The notes under the pieces are model-generated. The model was given only the letters and a program-made list of their open reading frames with translations. It did no database searches and was not told where the DNA came from. The position numbers and the translations under genes were made by a program. This document shows positions 41,923 through 50,580 of a stretch of 64,000 bases of DNA, one piece after another. Origin of the DNA: Paenibacillus sophorae (GTDB lineage: Bacteria > Bacillota > Bacilli > Paenibacillales > Paenibacillaceae); contig NZ_CP076607.1 of NCBI RefSeq assembly GCF_018966525.1, positions 4,402,001 through 4,466,000 of the forward strand. The letters are read 5' to 3'. How positions within the stretch are numbered: the first letter of the stretch is position 1; every line of letters begins with the position of its first letter.

Positions 41923-42746
41923 TTCTCTTCTTCGCTGCGGCTGCCGGCACGAGCCTCATTTAATTCCGCTTTCAACCGCTCCAGCAGCTTATGGTCTTTC
42001 GGTGTAAGCCCCGCCTGCTCCAGCAGCTCGGGTCTGCGTTCCAGCGTCCGCTTCAGCGACTGCTCCCTCCGCCACGCTTCGATATTGGCATGATGGCCAC
42101 TCAGCAGCATATCCGGCACCTTCCAGCCCCGAAACTCAGCCGGACGCGTGTAATGCGGATACTCCAGCAGCCCCGTACTGAACGAATCGGTCACCGCGGA
42201 GGACTCATTCCCAAGCGCTCCCGGCTGCAGTCGGACTACTGCATCGATGACTGTAAGCGCGGGCAGTTCTCCGCCTGTCAGCACATAGTCGCCGATGGAC
42301 AGCTCATCCGTAACCAGATGCTCGCGGATACGCTCGTCATAGCCCTCGTAATGTCCGCAAATAAAAATAAGATGCTTCTCCTTGGCCAACTCCTCTGCGA
42401 TTCGCTGATCGAAAGTCCGGCCTTGCGGGCACATGAGAATAATGCGAGGATTGGTGCTCTCCCCTTGAGTCATGCCGGGCAACTCGTCCACTGACTCTGA
42501 CTGACCCTCCAGATTGTCCAAAAGGTGCTCCACCGCGGCAAAAATCGGCTCGGGCTTGAGCACCATGCCGCCGCCGCCGCCATAAGGAGTGTCGTCGACA
42601 CTGCTATGCTTGTTGTTCGCATAATCGCGGAAGTTCACCGCATTCAGCCGGGCGATGCCTTTTTCCCGCGCCTTGCCCAGAATGCTTGTCCCAAATACGC
42701 CTTCACACATTTCCGGAAAAAGCGTCAGCACATCGATTCTGATCAT
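41910..42746 (-). CDS. trmD: tRNA (guanine-N1)-methyltransferase
   Basis: 278 residues. TrmD methylates G37 of tRNAs with an anticodon-adjacent G, preventing frameshifting. It begins MIRIDVLTLFPEMCEGVFGT. The SAM-binding trefoil-knot motifs CGHYEGYDERI and SIGDYVLTGGELPALTVIDA are intact, as is LEYPHYTRPAEFRGWKVPDM. The C terminus has a charged extension past the usual end (ARAGSRSEEEKASF). It overlaps rimM by four bases. Confidence 0.93.
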   Translation of the reverse strand: MIRIDVLTLFPEMCEGVFGTSILGKAREKGIARLNAVNFRDYANNKHSSVDDTPYGGGGGMVLKPEPIFAAVEHLLDNLEGQSESVDELPGMTQGESTNPRIILMCPQGRTFDQRIAEELAKEKHLIFICGHYEGYDERIREHLVTDELSIGDYVLTGGELPALTVIDAVVRLQPGALGNESSAVTDSFSTGLLEYPHYTRPAEFRGWKVPDMLLSGHHANIEAWRREQSLKRTLERRPELLEQAGLTPKDHKLLERLKAELNEARAGSRSEEEKASF

Positions 42747-43270
42747 GACAGCAGTCCTTCCATCAGTTGAATCTTCACCCGCTTGTTTTGGACATCGACA
42801 TCAAGGACCACATCTTCAATCACGGGAATCAGAATATCCTGGCCTTTAGGCGGTTTGACCACCCAGACATCATTCGCTCCAGGCGTCAAAATCTCGGAAA
42901 TGACACCGAGCGGCGCGCCCTCTTCTTGATCCGTAAAGACCTCGCAGCCGATGATATCATGAAAATAGTATTCGTTCTCCGGCAGTTCTACCCGGTTGTC
43001 CGCAGTGACCTTGATCAGGCTGCCTTTATATTTTTCGACCTGGTTGATGTCGTTGTATCCCTTTAGCTTAATGATATACATTCCCTTATGCTCTCGGGCC
43101 GCCTCCACCGTGACCTCGATCATCCCTTTTCCGTCTTCTGGAATAACGAGCAGCTTGCTGCCCGGCGCAAATCTTACCTCGGGAAAATCGGTTCGGGACA
43201 ATATTTTGATTTCACCGCGAATGCCGTGGGTATTGACCAGCTTGCCTACCGTTAACAATGATTCCGTCAT
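42743..43270 (-). CDS. rimM: 16S rRNA processing protein RimM
   Basis: 175 residues from ATG 43270, eight bases after AAGGGAG; a GTG at 43279 is in frame but too close to that site. RimM features: VGKLVNTHGIRGEIKILSRT at the N terminus and the PRC-barrel EYYFHDIIGCEVFTDQEEGA with PPKGQDILIPVIEDVVLDVD. It acts in 30S maturation with S19. Overlap with trmD (ATGA) indicates coupling. Confidence 0.92.
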   Translation of the reverse strand: MTESLLTVGKLVNTHGIRGEIKILSRTDFPEVRFAPGSKLLVIPEDGKGMIEVTVEAAREHKGMYIIKLKGYNDINQVEKYKGSLIKVTADNRVELPENEYYFHDIIGCEVFTDQEEGAPLGVISEILTPGANDVWVVKPPKGQDILIPVIEDVVLDVDVQNKRVKIQLMEGLLS

Positions 43271-43371
43271 GCCATCCACTCCCTTAACACTTCATCTTTA
43301 TATTCATAACGTTCCCCGGTGTAAAAAGCCTATGCTCCGCAGGGGTGTGTCTTATCTTCTTTAATTAGACA

Positions 43372-43403
43372 AAAGGAGCTGGAATCTAGTGATCCCCAGC
43401 CCC
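43372..43403 (-). terminator. Internal operon terminator between khpA and rimM
   Basis: On the minus strand, GGGGCTGG pairs with CCAGCTCC (one wobble), followed by TTTTG. Located 20-50 bases after khpA; it would reduce readthrough into rimM-trmD. Confidence 0.6.
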
Positions 43404-43421
43404 TCTTTAAATGATCACCGA

Positions 43422-43652
43422 TCAGGACAAAATATCCACGGTGACGCGCTTATCGCTCTTGACTGCTGCCGATGTAACGACTGTCCGGAGCGCTTTGGCG
43501 ATCCGCCCCTGCTTGCCGATGACCTTGCCCACATCATTGGGATGAACGGACAATTCATAGACAATCAGATGATCCTTCTCCACGGTCCGCACCGTTACAT
43601 CTTCCGGATGATCCACTAAAGCCTTAGCAATAACTGCAACTAATTCTTCCAT
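43422..43652 (-). CDS. khpA: KH-domain RNA-binding protein KhpA (YlqC)
   Basis: 76 residues from ATG 43652 after GAGGG; an upstream TTG at 43667 is in frame but not needed. A single KH domain, with the GxxG loop in VGKVIGKQGRIAKALRTVVT. KhpA partners KhpB/Jag in small-RNA and cell-size control in other Firmicutes. It lies directly after rpsP. Confidence 0.9.
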   Translation of the reverse strand: MEELVAVIAKALVDHPEDVTVRTVEKDHLIVYELSVHPNDVGKVIGKQGRIAKALRTVVTSAAVKSDKRVTVDILS

Positions 43653-43674
43653 AGAGGACCCTCGCAATCAGTCA

Positions 43675-43947
43675 TTATTTCTGTAGCTTAGACTCATGGA
43701 ACTTCTTCAACACACCCGCTTTGCTCAGCAAGTTGCGAACCGTGTCGGATGCTTGCGCACCGGTTTGAAGCCACTTGAGCGCTTTTTCCTCATCGATGTT
43801 CACTACTGCCGGTTGTGCAACCGGGTTATAGTAACCGATTTCCTCGATAAAACGACCGTCACGAGGAGACCGGGAATCGGAAACCACTACACGATAGAAA
43901 GGCGCTTTATGAGCACCCATACGTTTCAGACGAATACGTACTGCCAA
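43675..43947 (-). CDS. rpsP: 30S ribosomal protein S16
   Basis: 90 residues of standard length: AVRIRLKRMGAHKAPFYRVV, VSDSRSPRDGRFIEEIGYYN. Separated from ffh by an unusually long 384-base spacer containing hairpins and tandem repeats. Confidence 0.95.
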   Translation of the reverse strand: MAVRIRLKRMGAHKAPFYRVVVSDSRSPRDGRFIEEIGYYNPVAQPAVVNIDEEKALKWLQTGAQASDTVRNLLSKAGVLKKFHESKLQK

Positions 43948-44180
43948 TGAAATTCACCTCCTTATAAGAATATCCCCTCCCAAACCCTCCCCAATGGGGA
44001 GGGCCCCAAGGGCTGCCGCCCTCTGGACACCCGCTAATGGCAATTGGCGTTGGCGTGTGGACTTGCGGGACCTTGGATGGTTGGGTTAATGATCGCTTTT
44101 CGTCCCTGACGGGACACGCTTAACCGCGAATCTATCTAGTTACGGGTTAGACCCTAAAAACTACAACCTCAAAAGATAAA
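43948..44180 (-). promoter_or_regulatory. rpsP upstream region with stable hairpins
   Basis: CCCTCCCC (43985-43992) and GGGGAGGG (43996-44003) form a perfect 8-bp hairpin with a 3-base loop about 40 bases before the rpsP start. A GTCCC/GGGAC hairpin flanked by TTAA arms lies near 44125-44140. This could be a ribosomal-protein leader; no named family recognised. Confidence 0.4.
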
Positions 44181-44330
44181 AGATTAAGGGCGGATTAACC
44201 TATGTTGTACAATGGTTAATCGCAGTAAAAGATTAAGAGCGGAATAACCTATGTTGTACAATGGTTAATCGCACTGCAAAGGTCAAAACCGGATTAGCCT
44301 ATGTTGTACAATGGTTAATCTCGATAAAAC
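44181..44330. repeat. Three tandem ~49-bp hairpin repeats between ffh and rpsP
   Basis: The core CCTATGTTGTACAATGGTTA occurs three times. TATGTTGTACA starts at 44201, 44250 and 44300, i.e. spaced 49 and 50 bases. In the first copy GATTAACC and GGTTAATC flank a 13-base loop containing the palindrome TTGTACAA; the other copies keep the stem with one or two changes. Confidence 0.8.
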
Positions 44331-44331
44331 A

Positions 44332-45723
44332 TTAACGAAAAGGGAATTTCATACCTTTGCCGCCGAGCGCTTTAAGCTGCTTCATGGCGTTCTTCTTGGA
44401 TGCCTTGCCTCCGCCCATTCCGCCCATCATGCCGGAGAACTGCTTCATCATCCGCCGCATCTCATCGAACTGCTTGATGAGCCGGTTCACCTCGGCGAGC
44501 GAGGTGCCGCTGCCAGTAGCGATGCGCTTGCGGCGGTTGTGGTTGATGATCTCGGGCTGGCTCTTCTCCTGCTTCGTCATCGAGTGCACAATTGCCTCGA
44601 CGCGGCCCATCTGCTTGTCGTCGACCTTCAAATCCTTCATGCCCTTGGCTTTGTTCATGCCCGGGAGCATGTCGAGGATTTGATCGATCGGGCCAAGCTT
44701 CTTGACCTGATCCATTTGCTCCAGGAAATCGTCGAACGTAAACTCCGCATTGCGCATCTTACGTTCCATTTCCTTCGCCTTGTCGGCGTCGATGTTGGCC
44801 TGCGCCTTCTCGATTAGCGACAGCATGTCGCCCATGCCGAGAATCCGCGAAGCCATCCGCTCCGGATGGAAAGGCTCCAGCGCATCGATCTTCTCGCCAA
44901 GAGCGGCGAACTTGATCGGGCAGCCGGTTACGGCCTTGACGGAGAGGGCGGCGCCGCCGCGGGTATCACCGTCAAGCTTCGTTAACACGACGCCGGTCAG
45001 CTCAAGCTGCTTGTTGAAGCTGTCGGCCACGTTCACGGCGTCCTGACCGGTCATGGCGTCGACAACAAGCAGCACTTCATCCGGATTCACGGCCGCGTGA
45101 ATCTGCTTCAGCTCTTCCATGAGGTCTTCATCAATATGCAAGCGTCCGGCGGTATCGATAATGACATAATCGAGATTGTTATCCTTGGCATGCTGCAGAC
45201 CTTGCTTGGCGATCTCCACCGGGCTCGTCTTGTCGCCCAGCGAGAACACCGGCGCCTTGATCTGCTCTCCGAGCACCTGAAGCTGCTTGATCGCAGCGGG
45301 ACGGTAAATGTCCCCGGCCACGAGCAGCGGGCGGTGATTTCCCTTTTGCAGCAGCTTGGCCAGCTTGCCGGAGGTCGTCGTCTTACCGGCGCCCTGAAGA
45401 CCCGCCATCATAATGACAGTCGGAGGCTTATTCGCCTTGGCCAGCTTCGCTTGGCTTCCGCCCATCAGCTCCGTCAATTCCTTGTTCACGATGTCGATGA
45501 TCACCATGCCCGGTGTGAAGCTCTCCATCACTTCCTTGCCGATGGCCTTCTCCTTCACCTTCGCTACAAAGTCCTTAACGACCTTAAAGTTAACGTCCGC
45601 TTCCAACAGCGCAAGACGCACTTCGCGCATAGCCTCGTTCACATCATCCTCGGACACCTTGCCTTTGCCGCGCAGCTTGCTGAACACGCTCTGCAGTCTT
45701 CCGGTTAATCCTTCAAATGCCAT
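44332..45723 (-). CDS. ffh: Signal recognition particle protein Ffh
   Basis: 463 residues. NG GTPase domain: GLQGAGKTTTSGKLAKLL (G1), the IDTAGRLHIDEDLM region (G3), VLTKLDGDTRGGAALS (G4 region) and FAALGEKIDALEPF (G5). A methionine-rich M domain binds SRP RNA and signal peptides (~330-450; EMRRMMKQFSGMMGGMGGGK). It targets nascent membrane proteins to FtsY/SecYEG. GAAGGGAG supports the start, and it is downstream of ylxM as usual. Confidence 0.95.
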   Translation of the reverse strand: MAFEGLTGRLQSVFSKLRGKGKVSEDDVNEAMREVRLALLEADVNFKVVKDFVAKVKEKAIGKEVMESFTPGMVIIDIVNKELTELMGGSQAKLAKANKPPTVIMMAGLQGAGKTTTSGKLAKLLQKGNHRPLLVAGDIYRPAAIKQLQVLGEQIKAPVFSLGDKTSPVEIAKQGLQHAKDNNLDYVIIDTAGRLHIDEDLMEELKQIHAAVNPDEVLLVVDAMTGQDAVNVADSFNKQLELTGVVLTKLDGDTRGGAALSVKAVTGCPIKFAALGEKIDALEPFHPERMASRILGMGDMLSLIEKAQANIDADKAKEMERKMRNAEFTFDDFLEQMDQVKKLGPIDQILDMLPGMNKAKGMKDLKVDDKQMGRVEAIVHSMTKQEKSQPEIINHNRRKRIATGSGTSLAEVNRLIKQFDEMRRMMKQFSGMMGGMGGGKASKKNAMKQLKALGGKGMKFPFR

Positions 45724-45742
45724 AGGCTGCTTCTCCCTTCAG

Positions 45743-46099
45743 CTACTCCAGCTTCTCCAAAGAATCCACAATATCCGCAAACCGCCGTTTGTACGGCTCA
45801 AGAAGCGCTCCATCCTGCGGCAGTCTGCGCAATTCTTCAAAATACCGGGTACGGCTCTCATGCTTCGCCAATAACCCCAGCTTATTCTCGTAGTTCTCCA
45901 GCACCTGCTCGGCGCGTTTGATATGCTCATAAACGGCCTGCCGGCTGATCTCGAATTCCGCAGCGATTTCTCCTAGGGAGAAATCGTCATGGAAATAATA
46001 TTTCAGAAACGTCTGCTGCTTGTCGGTAAGCAGAGACTCGTAAAATGCGAACAATAAGTTAATTCGGTTGGTTTTCTCTAGCCGGTTACCCTGACTCAT
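45743..46099 (-). CDS. ylxM: SRP-associated HTH protein YlxM
   Basis: 118 residues from ATG 46099, eight bases after AAGGGAG (the TTG at 46120 is an upstream in-frame codon). A sigma-4-like HTH: LLTDKQQTFLKYYFHDDFSL, GEIAAEFEISRQAVYEHIKR. YlxM-family proteins bind the SRP and are co-transcribed with ffh; 19 bases separate the two. Confidence 0.9.
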   Translation of the reverse strand: MSQGNRLEKTNRINLLFAFYESLLTDKQQTFLKYYFHDDFSLGEIAAEFEISRQAVYEHIKRAEQVLENYENKLGLLAKHESRTRYFEELRRLPQDGALLEPYKRRFADIVDSLEKLE

Positions 46100-46244
46100 C
46101 AAGGGCACTCCCTTCGTCAAGGAAAAACACTTTACACCATTTCAACGCTCCTTATAATACCGAAAACAAAGAAAGATGTCAAGCATTTTTGCTTGTCATC
46201 TTTTTCTTTGCTTTTACCCGAACAAATGTACCTAAAACCGGGCG

Positions 46245-46892
46245 TCAGCGAATCGGCAGCAGATACAGCAGCACCGCGAAGAAATGCGTCACGCTGCCCA
46301 GCAGCACGAACACATGCCAGACGGCATGGTGGTAAGGAAAGGCCCGCCAGACATAGAAAATGGTGCCGAGCGTGTAGAGAATGCCTCCCGCCATCAGCAG
46401 AGCCATTCCGCCCTCCGCCACAGCAGCCGTAAGCGGTGCCCAGGCAATCACGATCAGCCAGCCCATGGCGATATAAAAAACCGTCGACATGAACAAAAAC
46501 TTTTTCGTAAAGAAGGCTTTGAACAGAACTCCGAAGAAGGCGATGCCCCAAATAACACCGAACAAGCTCCAGCCCAGCGTACCGCGAATAGCTACAAGCA
46601 AGAAAGGCGTATACGTCCCTGCGATGAACAAATAAATGGAGGAGTGGTCGAAGAACTCGAACAGATCCTTTAGCTTGCCTTCCTTCAGGCTATGTACGAT
46701 CGTCGAGTTCAAATACAGCAGCAGCATTGTGGTTCCATAGATGGAGAAGCTGACGACATGCCAGGCCGTTCCCCACATACTCGAAAAAACAATGAGCAGG
46801 ACAAGCGCGGCCACGCTGAGTACGGCTCCAATACCATGGGTTATCGCGTTCGCGACTTCTTCCCTTCGACTGTAAGTGTAAGTGTTCGCCAT
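46245..46892 (-). CDS. trhA: PAQR / hemolysin III family membrane protein
   Basis: 215 residues, seven membrane segments. PAQR metal-site motifs are present: EVANAITHGIGAVLSV, STIVHSLK, FFDHSSIYLFIAGTYTPF and FPYHHAVWHVFVLLGSVTHF. Bacterial members affect membrane fluidity and energy metabolism; a haemolytic role is historical. GGAGACGGG supports the start. Confidence 0.85.
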   Translation of the reverse strand: MANTYTYSRREEVANAITHGIGAVLSVAALVLLIVFSSMWGTAWHVVSFSIYGTTMLLLYLNSTIVHSLKEGKLKDLFEFFDHSSIYLFIAGTYTPFLLVAIRGTLGWSLFGVIWGIAFFGVLFKAFFTKKFLFMSTVFYIAMGWLIVIAWAPLTAAVAEGGMALLMAGGILYTLGTIFYVWRAFPYHHAVWHVFVLLGSVTHFFAVLLYLLPIR

Positions 46893-46964
46893 ATCCCGTC
46901 TCCTTCCGTTTGCGTTTTCTTCTATTATATGCTCTCAGCTTAAGGTAATCCACTGCCGCCCGCG

Positions 46965-48503
46965 CTATTTAATCTGCTCCAAACGATAGATTTCACGGTA
47001 TTTTGCTTCCAGATAATCCGCCAGATAGTCGGGATTCAGCGGTTCACCGGTTACCCGTTCGATAATTTGCGACGGAGTCTGGCTCATGCCGTAGCGGTAT
47101 ATTTTGTCCGTAAGCCATTCTTTGATCGGCAGCAGATTTCCCGAAGACACCAGAGAGTCTAACTCTGGCAGCTCCTTACGCAGCGTATGCAGTATTTGCG
47201 CCGCATACATATTGCCCAGCGAATAAGAGGCGAAATAGCCGAAATCCCCGCCCGACCAGTGCACGTCCTGCAGTACACCCAGGCTGTCACTCGGCGGCGT
47301 GATGCCAAGATATTCCTGATACTTCGTATTCCAGACCTTCGGCAGTTCCTTAACGGTTAGGCCTTCATTAAAAATAAGCTTCTCGATCTCATAGCGGATG
47401 ATAATGTGCAGATTATAGGTCAGCTCGTCCGCCTCAATGCGGATCAGGGAATTATCCACCCGGTTAATCGCCCGGTAGAAATCCTCCGCCTTCACATCCT
47501 TGAAGGTCTCCGGAAAATGCTGCTGCAAATCTCCGAAATACCGTTCCCAGAACGCACGGCTGCGGCCGATCATATTTTCCCATAGTCTGGATTGGGATTC
47601 ATGAATGCCCATTGATGCGCCCTGCGCAAGCGGTGTGCCGACAAGGGCCTTGTCGATGTTCTGCTCATACAGCGCATGTCCGCCTTCGTGCAGAGAGCTG
47701 AAAATAGAGCTGGTCACGTTATCCTGCGGGTAATTCGTCGTAATGCGGACATCCCCCGGGTTCAGTCCTGTGGCGAAAGGATGCACGCTCTCGTCCAATC
47801 GGCCAGCTGCAAAATCATAACCCATCTGCTCCAAAATAAAGAGTCCGAACTTCTCCTGCTCTTCTTTACCGAAAGTTCCGTTTAGAAGGTCCGCATCCGG
47901 CTTGTTTGGCGAAGCGGCGATTTGCTCGGCCAATGGCACAAGGCGGCTGCGCAAGCGATTAAAGATTCCGTCGAGCTTCTCTACCGTCAGGTCAGGTTCG
48001 TACATGTCCAGCAGCGTATCGTAACGCGTACCTTTCACGCCCCAATAATCGATGAATTCCTGTTTGAAGGCGACGATCCGGCTGAGCAAAGGCTCAAAGG
48101 AAGCAAAATCATTATTTTCCTTGGCCGTCTCCCACATCGTCTCCGACTGGGCGGCCAGAATGGCGTATTCCTCGTATTTTTCCGGCGGAATGCTCTTGCT
48201 GCGCTCGTACTCCTTCCGGCAATCCTTGACGATCTTCTTCTGCACGTCAGTTAACTGGCTCACAACCTCCGGTCTGCTGAAGTATTCCGTGAACCGCCCC
48301 ATCTCCGGAGAAGTTTCCAGCTTGAACAGCTCTCCGCTCAGCATACCGATTGTCTTCGACCGGACTTCCACTCCCTTGCGAGGCGCGCCCGTCCGCAGGT
48401 CCCAATGCAGCAGACCGATTGCCTCGCGGTATCCGCTGATTTTGGCTAAAAGAATACTGAAAGCATTCCATTCCGCCTTTAGTTGTTGTTCCATTAATGT
48501 CAC
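46965..48503 (-). CDS. M32 family carboxypeptidase Taq
   Basis: 512 residues, typical for the family. Zn site HEGGHALYEQ (HExxH-type, ~270) with the downstream glutamate in GIHESQSRLWENMIGRS. The family motifs DVHWSGGDFGYFASYSLGNM and RIEADELTYNLHIIIRYEIE are present. It removes C-terminal residues from peptides in the cytoplasm. It starts at GTG 48503 or the ATG three codons later; the spacing does not decide. Confidence 0.9.
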   Translation of the reverse strand: MTLMEQQLKAEWNAFSILLAKISGYREAIGLLHWDLRTGAPRKGVEVRSKTIGMLSGELFKLETSPEMGRFTEYFSRPEVVSQLTDVQKKIVKDCRKEYERSKSIPPEKYEEYAILAAQSETMWETAKENNDFASFEPLLSRIVAFKQEFIDYWGVKGTRYDTLLDMYEPDLTVEKLDGIFNRLRSRLVPLAEQIAASPNKPDADLLNGTFGKEEQEKFGLFILEQMGYDFAAGRLDESVHPFATGLNPGDVRITTNYPQDNVTSSIFSSLHEGGHALYEQNIDKALVGTPLAQGASMGIHESQSRLWENMIGRSRAFWERYFGDLQQHFPETFKDVKAEDFYRAINRVDNSLIRIEADELTYNLHIIIRYEIEKLIFNEGLTVKELPKVWNTKYQEYLGITPPSDSLGVLQDVHWSGGDFGYFASYSLGNMYAAQILHTLRKELPELDSLVSSGNLLPIKEWLTDKIYRYGMSQTPSQIIERVTGEPLNPDYLADYLEAKYREIYRLEQIK

Positions 48504-48642
48504 CGGCTTTCCGTAATTTCTAAGCTACTCTTGATGATACTTTTTTAAGTGCGTATAATCAACTTCGGAGCGGATTATCTGAGATTTGAAGAATCTTGCC
48601 TCCGCTTACGTTCTGACACAGGAAAAAGGAGCGTGAATCGCT

Positions 48643-49017
48643 ATGAAAATTCAGGTGACCCCGCTTGCGGAAAAAAGACTGAAGGAACGGCTGGGCAGCC
48701 AGCCGGGAACATTCAAGCTCTTTTACGATACGGTTGACTGCGGATGCGACGGCATCAATGTGCTGCTGATCTTGGACAAGCCGGACACCGGGGACCTGCA
48801 TGTCGAAGCCGGCGGTCTGCCTGTAGTCGTTGGAAACCAGCACGAGATTTTTTATGAGGAACAATTAAAGCTTGACGCCGATGAGAACACCTCTTCCTTT
48901 AAACTGAGCAGCGATTCACAGCTTTATGGACAAAATATTTTGGTACGCGATATGCGGGGCCTAGAGGGGACCCGGCCTGAACCGGCTTCCATCTGCGAAG
49001 TCCGTTCCCGTTCATAA
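48643..49017 (+). CDS. HesB/IscA-like (YqkB-type) protein
   Basis: 124 residues. A HesB-like core, MKIQVTPLAEKRLKERLGSQ, KLFYDTVDCGCDGINVLLIL. Only the CGC pair of the usual three cysteines is visible, as in the YqkB/YneR subgroup, which may not assemble Fe-S clusters. It reads into the carbonic anhydrase gene 24 bases on, probably co-transcribed. Confidence 0.75.
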   Translation: MKIQVTPLAEKRLKERLGSQPGTFKLFYDTVDCGCDGINVLLILDKPDTGDLHVEAGGLPVVVGNQHEIFYEEQLKLDADENTSSFKLSSDSQLYGQNILVRDMRGLEGTRPEPASICEVRSRS

Positions 49018-49041
49018 ATAACCTTAGGAGGTTCCGCCATA

Positions 49042-49608
49042 ATGAGTCAAGTCTCCGATATTTTGAAATTCAACGAGAAATTTGTGGAAAATAAAGAATA
49101 CGAAGCTTATCTGACAAGCCGGTTTCCGAATAAAAAGCTGCTCATCATCACCTGCATGGACACGCGGCTTGTGGAGCTGCTGCCGAAAGCGATGAATTTC
49201 AAGAATGGTGACATCAAAATCATTAAAAATGCCGGCGCCGTCATTTCCCAGCCCTTCGGAAGCGTCATGCGCAGCGTGATGGTTGCCCTTTACGAGCTCA
49301 GCGCAGATGAGGTCATCGTTGTCGGCCATTACGGCTGCGGTATGGCGTCGCTGAACGCCGATCATATGATTCAATCGATCAAGGAACGCGGTATTTCGGA
49401 TGAGGTCCTATCCACTTTGGAAAATTCGGGAATTAAGCTTACCAAGTGGCTTCGAGGGTTTGACAGCATTGAGGAAGGGGTAATTCAAACTGTGGAGCTG
49501 ATTAAGCGTCATCCACTGCTCCCCCCGGGTGTTCCCGTTCACGGCATGATTATGGATCCGGCTACCGGTGCACTGGAGCTTGTCTCGGATGGGTACACCA
49601 GTAATTGA
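49042..49608 (+). CDS. Beta-class carbonic anhydrase
   Basis: 188 residues after AGGAGG. Zn ligands and catalytic dyad are visible: CMDTR (Cys, Asp-Arg), GHYGCGM (His, Cys) and the KNAGAVIS segment. It interconverts CO2 and bicarbonate in the cytoplasm. Short type I beta-CA of the YtiB-like clade. Confidence 0.88.
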   Translation: MSQVSDILKFNEKFVENKEYEAYLTSRFPNKKLLIITCMDTRLVELLPKAMNFKNGDIKIIKNAGAVISQPFGSVMRSVMVALYELSADEVIVVGHYGCGMASLNADHMIQSIKERGISDEVLSTLENSGIKLTKWLRGFDSIEEGVIQTVELIKRHPLLPPGVPVHGMIMDPATGALELVSDGYTSN

Positions 49609-49627
49609 CATCTCTCAAAACTGCTTT

Positions 49628-49656
49628 TGCGCGGGTACTGTACCCGCGCCTTTTTT
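49628..49656 (+). terminator. Terminator of the HesB/carbonic anhydrase unit
   Basis: GCGCGGGTA/TACCCGCGC perfect 9-bp stem with a CTG loop, followed by T6. Confidence 0.9.
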
Positions 49657-49666
49657 ATGCTGAATT

Positions 49667-50302
49667 CTACTCATCCGATCCTAAATGCTCGAACAGCATA
49701 CGGTTATATTCATTGGAGTTCGGCGTAAAATCCCCGAAACTCACCACCCTTTGCTCCGGTCTCACAAGCTGCGTCTTCTCATCCCAGACAATCCCTTCGA
49801 TCCGGAGAGCATCCGTTTCTCCTTCAACCAACTGGCGGAATTTCAGAATGTCTACGAAGAACAGCCCGGAAATTTCGTCCAGCTGAAAGGAATATCGCTC
49901 CAATTCCTGTTCACAAGTATGAAGAAACACATGACTAAACTCCCTATCAATCAGTCCGTCCGAAGGAATGTTCTCCTCAGCAACCATCCCGCAATAGACC
50001 AGTTCTTCGAACGGAACGCTCAGCCCAAGTTCCTCCCTGAGTTCCCGAACTCCATCCTCCACCGTTTCTCCGGCCTGAAGATGTCCAGCGCAAGAAGTAT
50101 CCAGATGTCCCGGAAAAGTATCCTTGTTCATGTGGCGCAGCTGAAAAAGCAGGCTCCCGCCTTCACCCTTCGCGGGATGAACAATCCAGCAATGGAACGT
50201 TTGATGCCACAGCCCTTTGGCATGCGCATTTTCCCGGCTGTCGCTTCCGATCCGGATCATCTTTTCGTCGAAAATATCAAACATTTCAGGTAACGGCATT
50301 CC
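49667..50302 (-). CDS. NUDIX hydrolase
   Basis: 211 residues from ATG 50302, eight bases after GGGAGG (the frame opens at 50329). A complete Nudix box GHLQAGETVEDGVRELREEL followed by G is centred at ~90. The opening EMFDIFDEKMIRIGSDSREN and the WHQTFHCWIVHP block resemble isopentenyl-diphosphate isomerase-like Nudix proteins. Substrate unknown. Confidence 0.85.
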   Translation of the reverse strand, partial: GMPLPEMFDIFDEKMIRIGSDSRENAHAKGLWHQTFHCWIVHPAKGEGGSLLFQLRHMNKDTFPGHLDTSCAGHLQAGETVEDGVRELREELGLSVPFEELVYCGMVAEENIPSDGLIDREFSHVFLHTCEQELERYSFQLDEISGLFFVDILKFRQLVEGETDALRIEGIVWDEKTQLVRPEQRVVSFGDFTPNSNEYNRMLFEHLGSDE

Positions 50303-50329
50303 TTTTACCTCCCTGGAAGGATAGAGCAT

Positions 50330-50580
50330 GGACTTCCTTTTTTGAATATTTTTAAGTATCGCAGCACAGGCTATCCTTTGTCCACTGTTTAGCGGAAAGT
50401 GTCTTTAGATTTTATTTAAAAAATTAGAATAGAAAAATGGAACCATTCAGAGAAGTCCCCGTATTACCGGGTAGGCACACAGATATGCTATCAAAACTAA
50501 GCGTTTGCTTTCGAAGCAAGTTTTGCGAAGTTTGTCTGAGAAGCTTATGCTATCAAAACTTTTAGGAGGATAATTTACCA
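50330..50580 (+). promoter_or_regulatory. Leader with 15-bp direct repeats bracketing a palindrome
   Basis: TATGCTATCAAAACT occurs at 50484-50498 and 50546-50560. Between them lies TTGCTTTCGAAGCAA, a hairpin-forming palindrome, plus a second arm (TTTTGCGAAG). The second copy runs directly into TTAGGAGG and the ATG at 50581, so the element is in the 5' leader. The remaining ~150 bases hold no gene. Confidence 0.6.

Noticed and set aside
44181..44330. Tandem hairpins considered as a CRISPR or attachment site
   Set aside because: Only three copies, no unique spacers of constant length, and no cas or integrase genes nearby.
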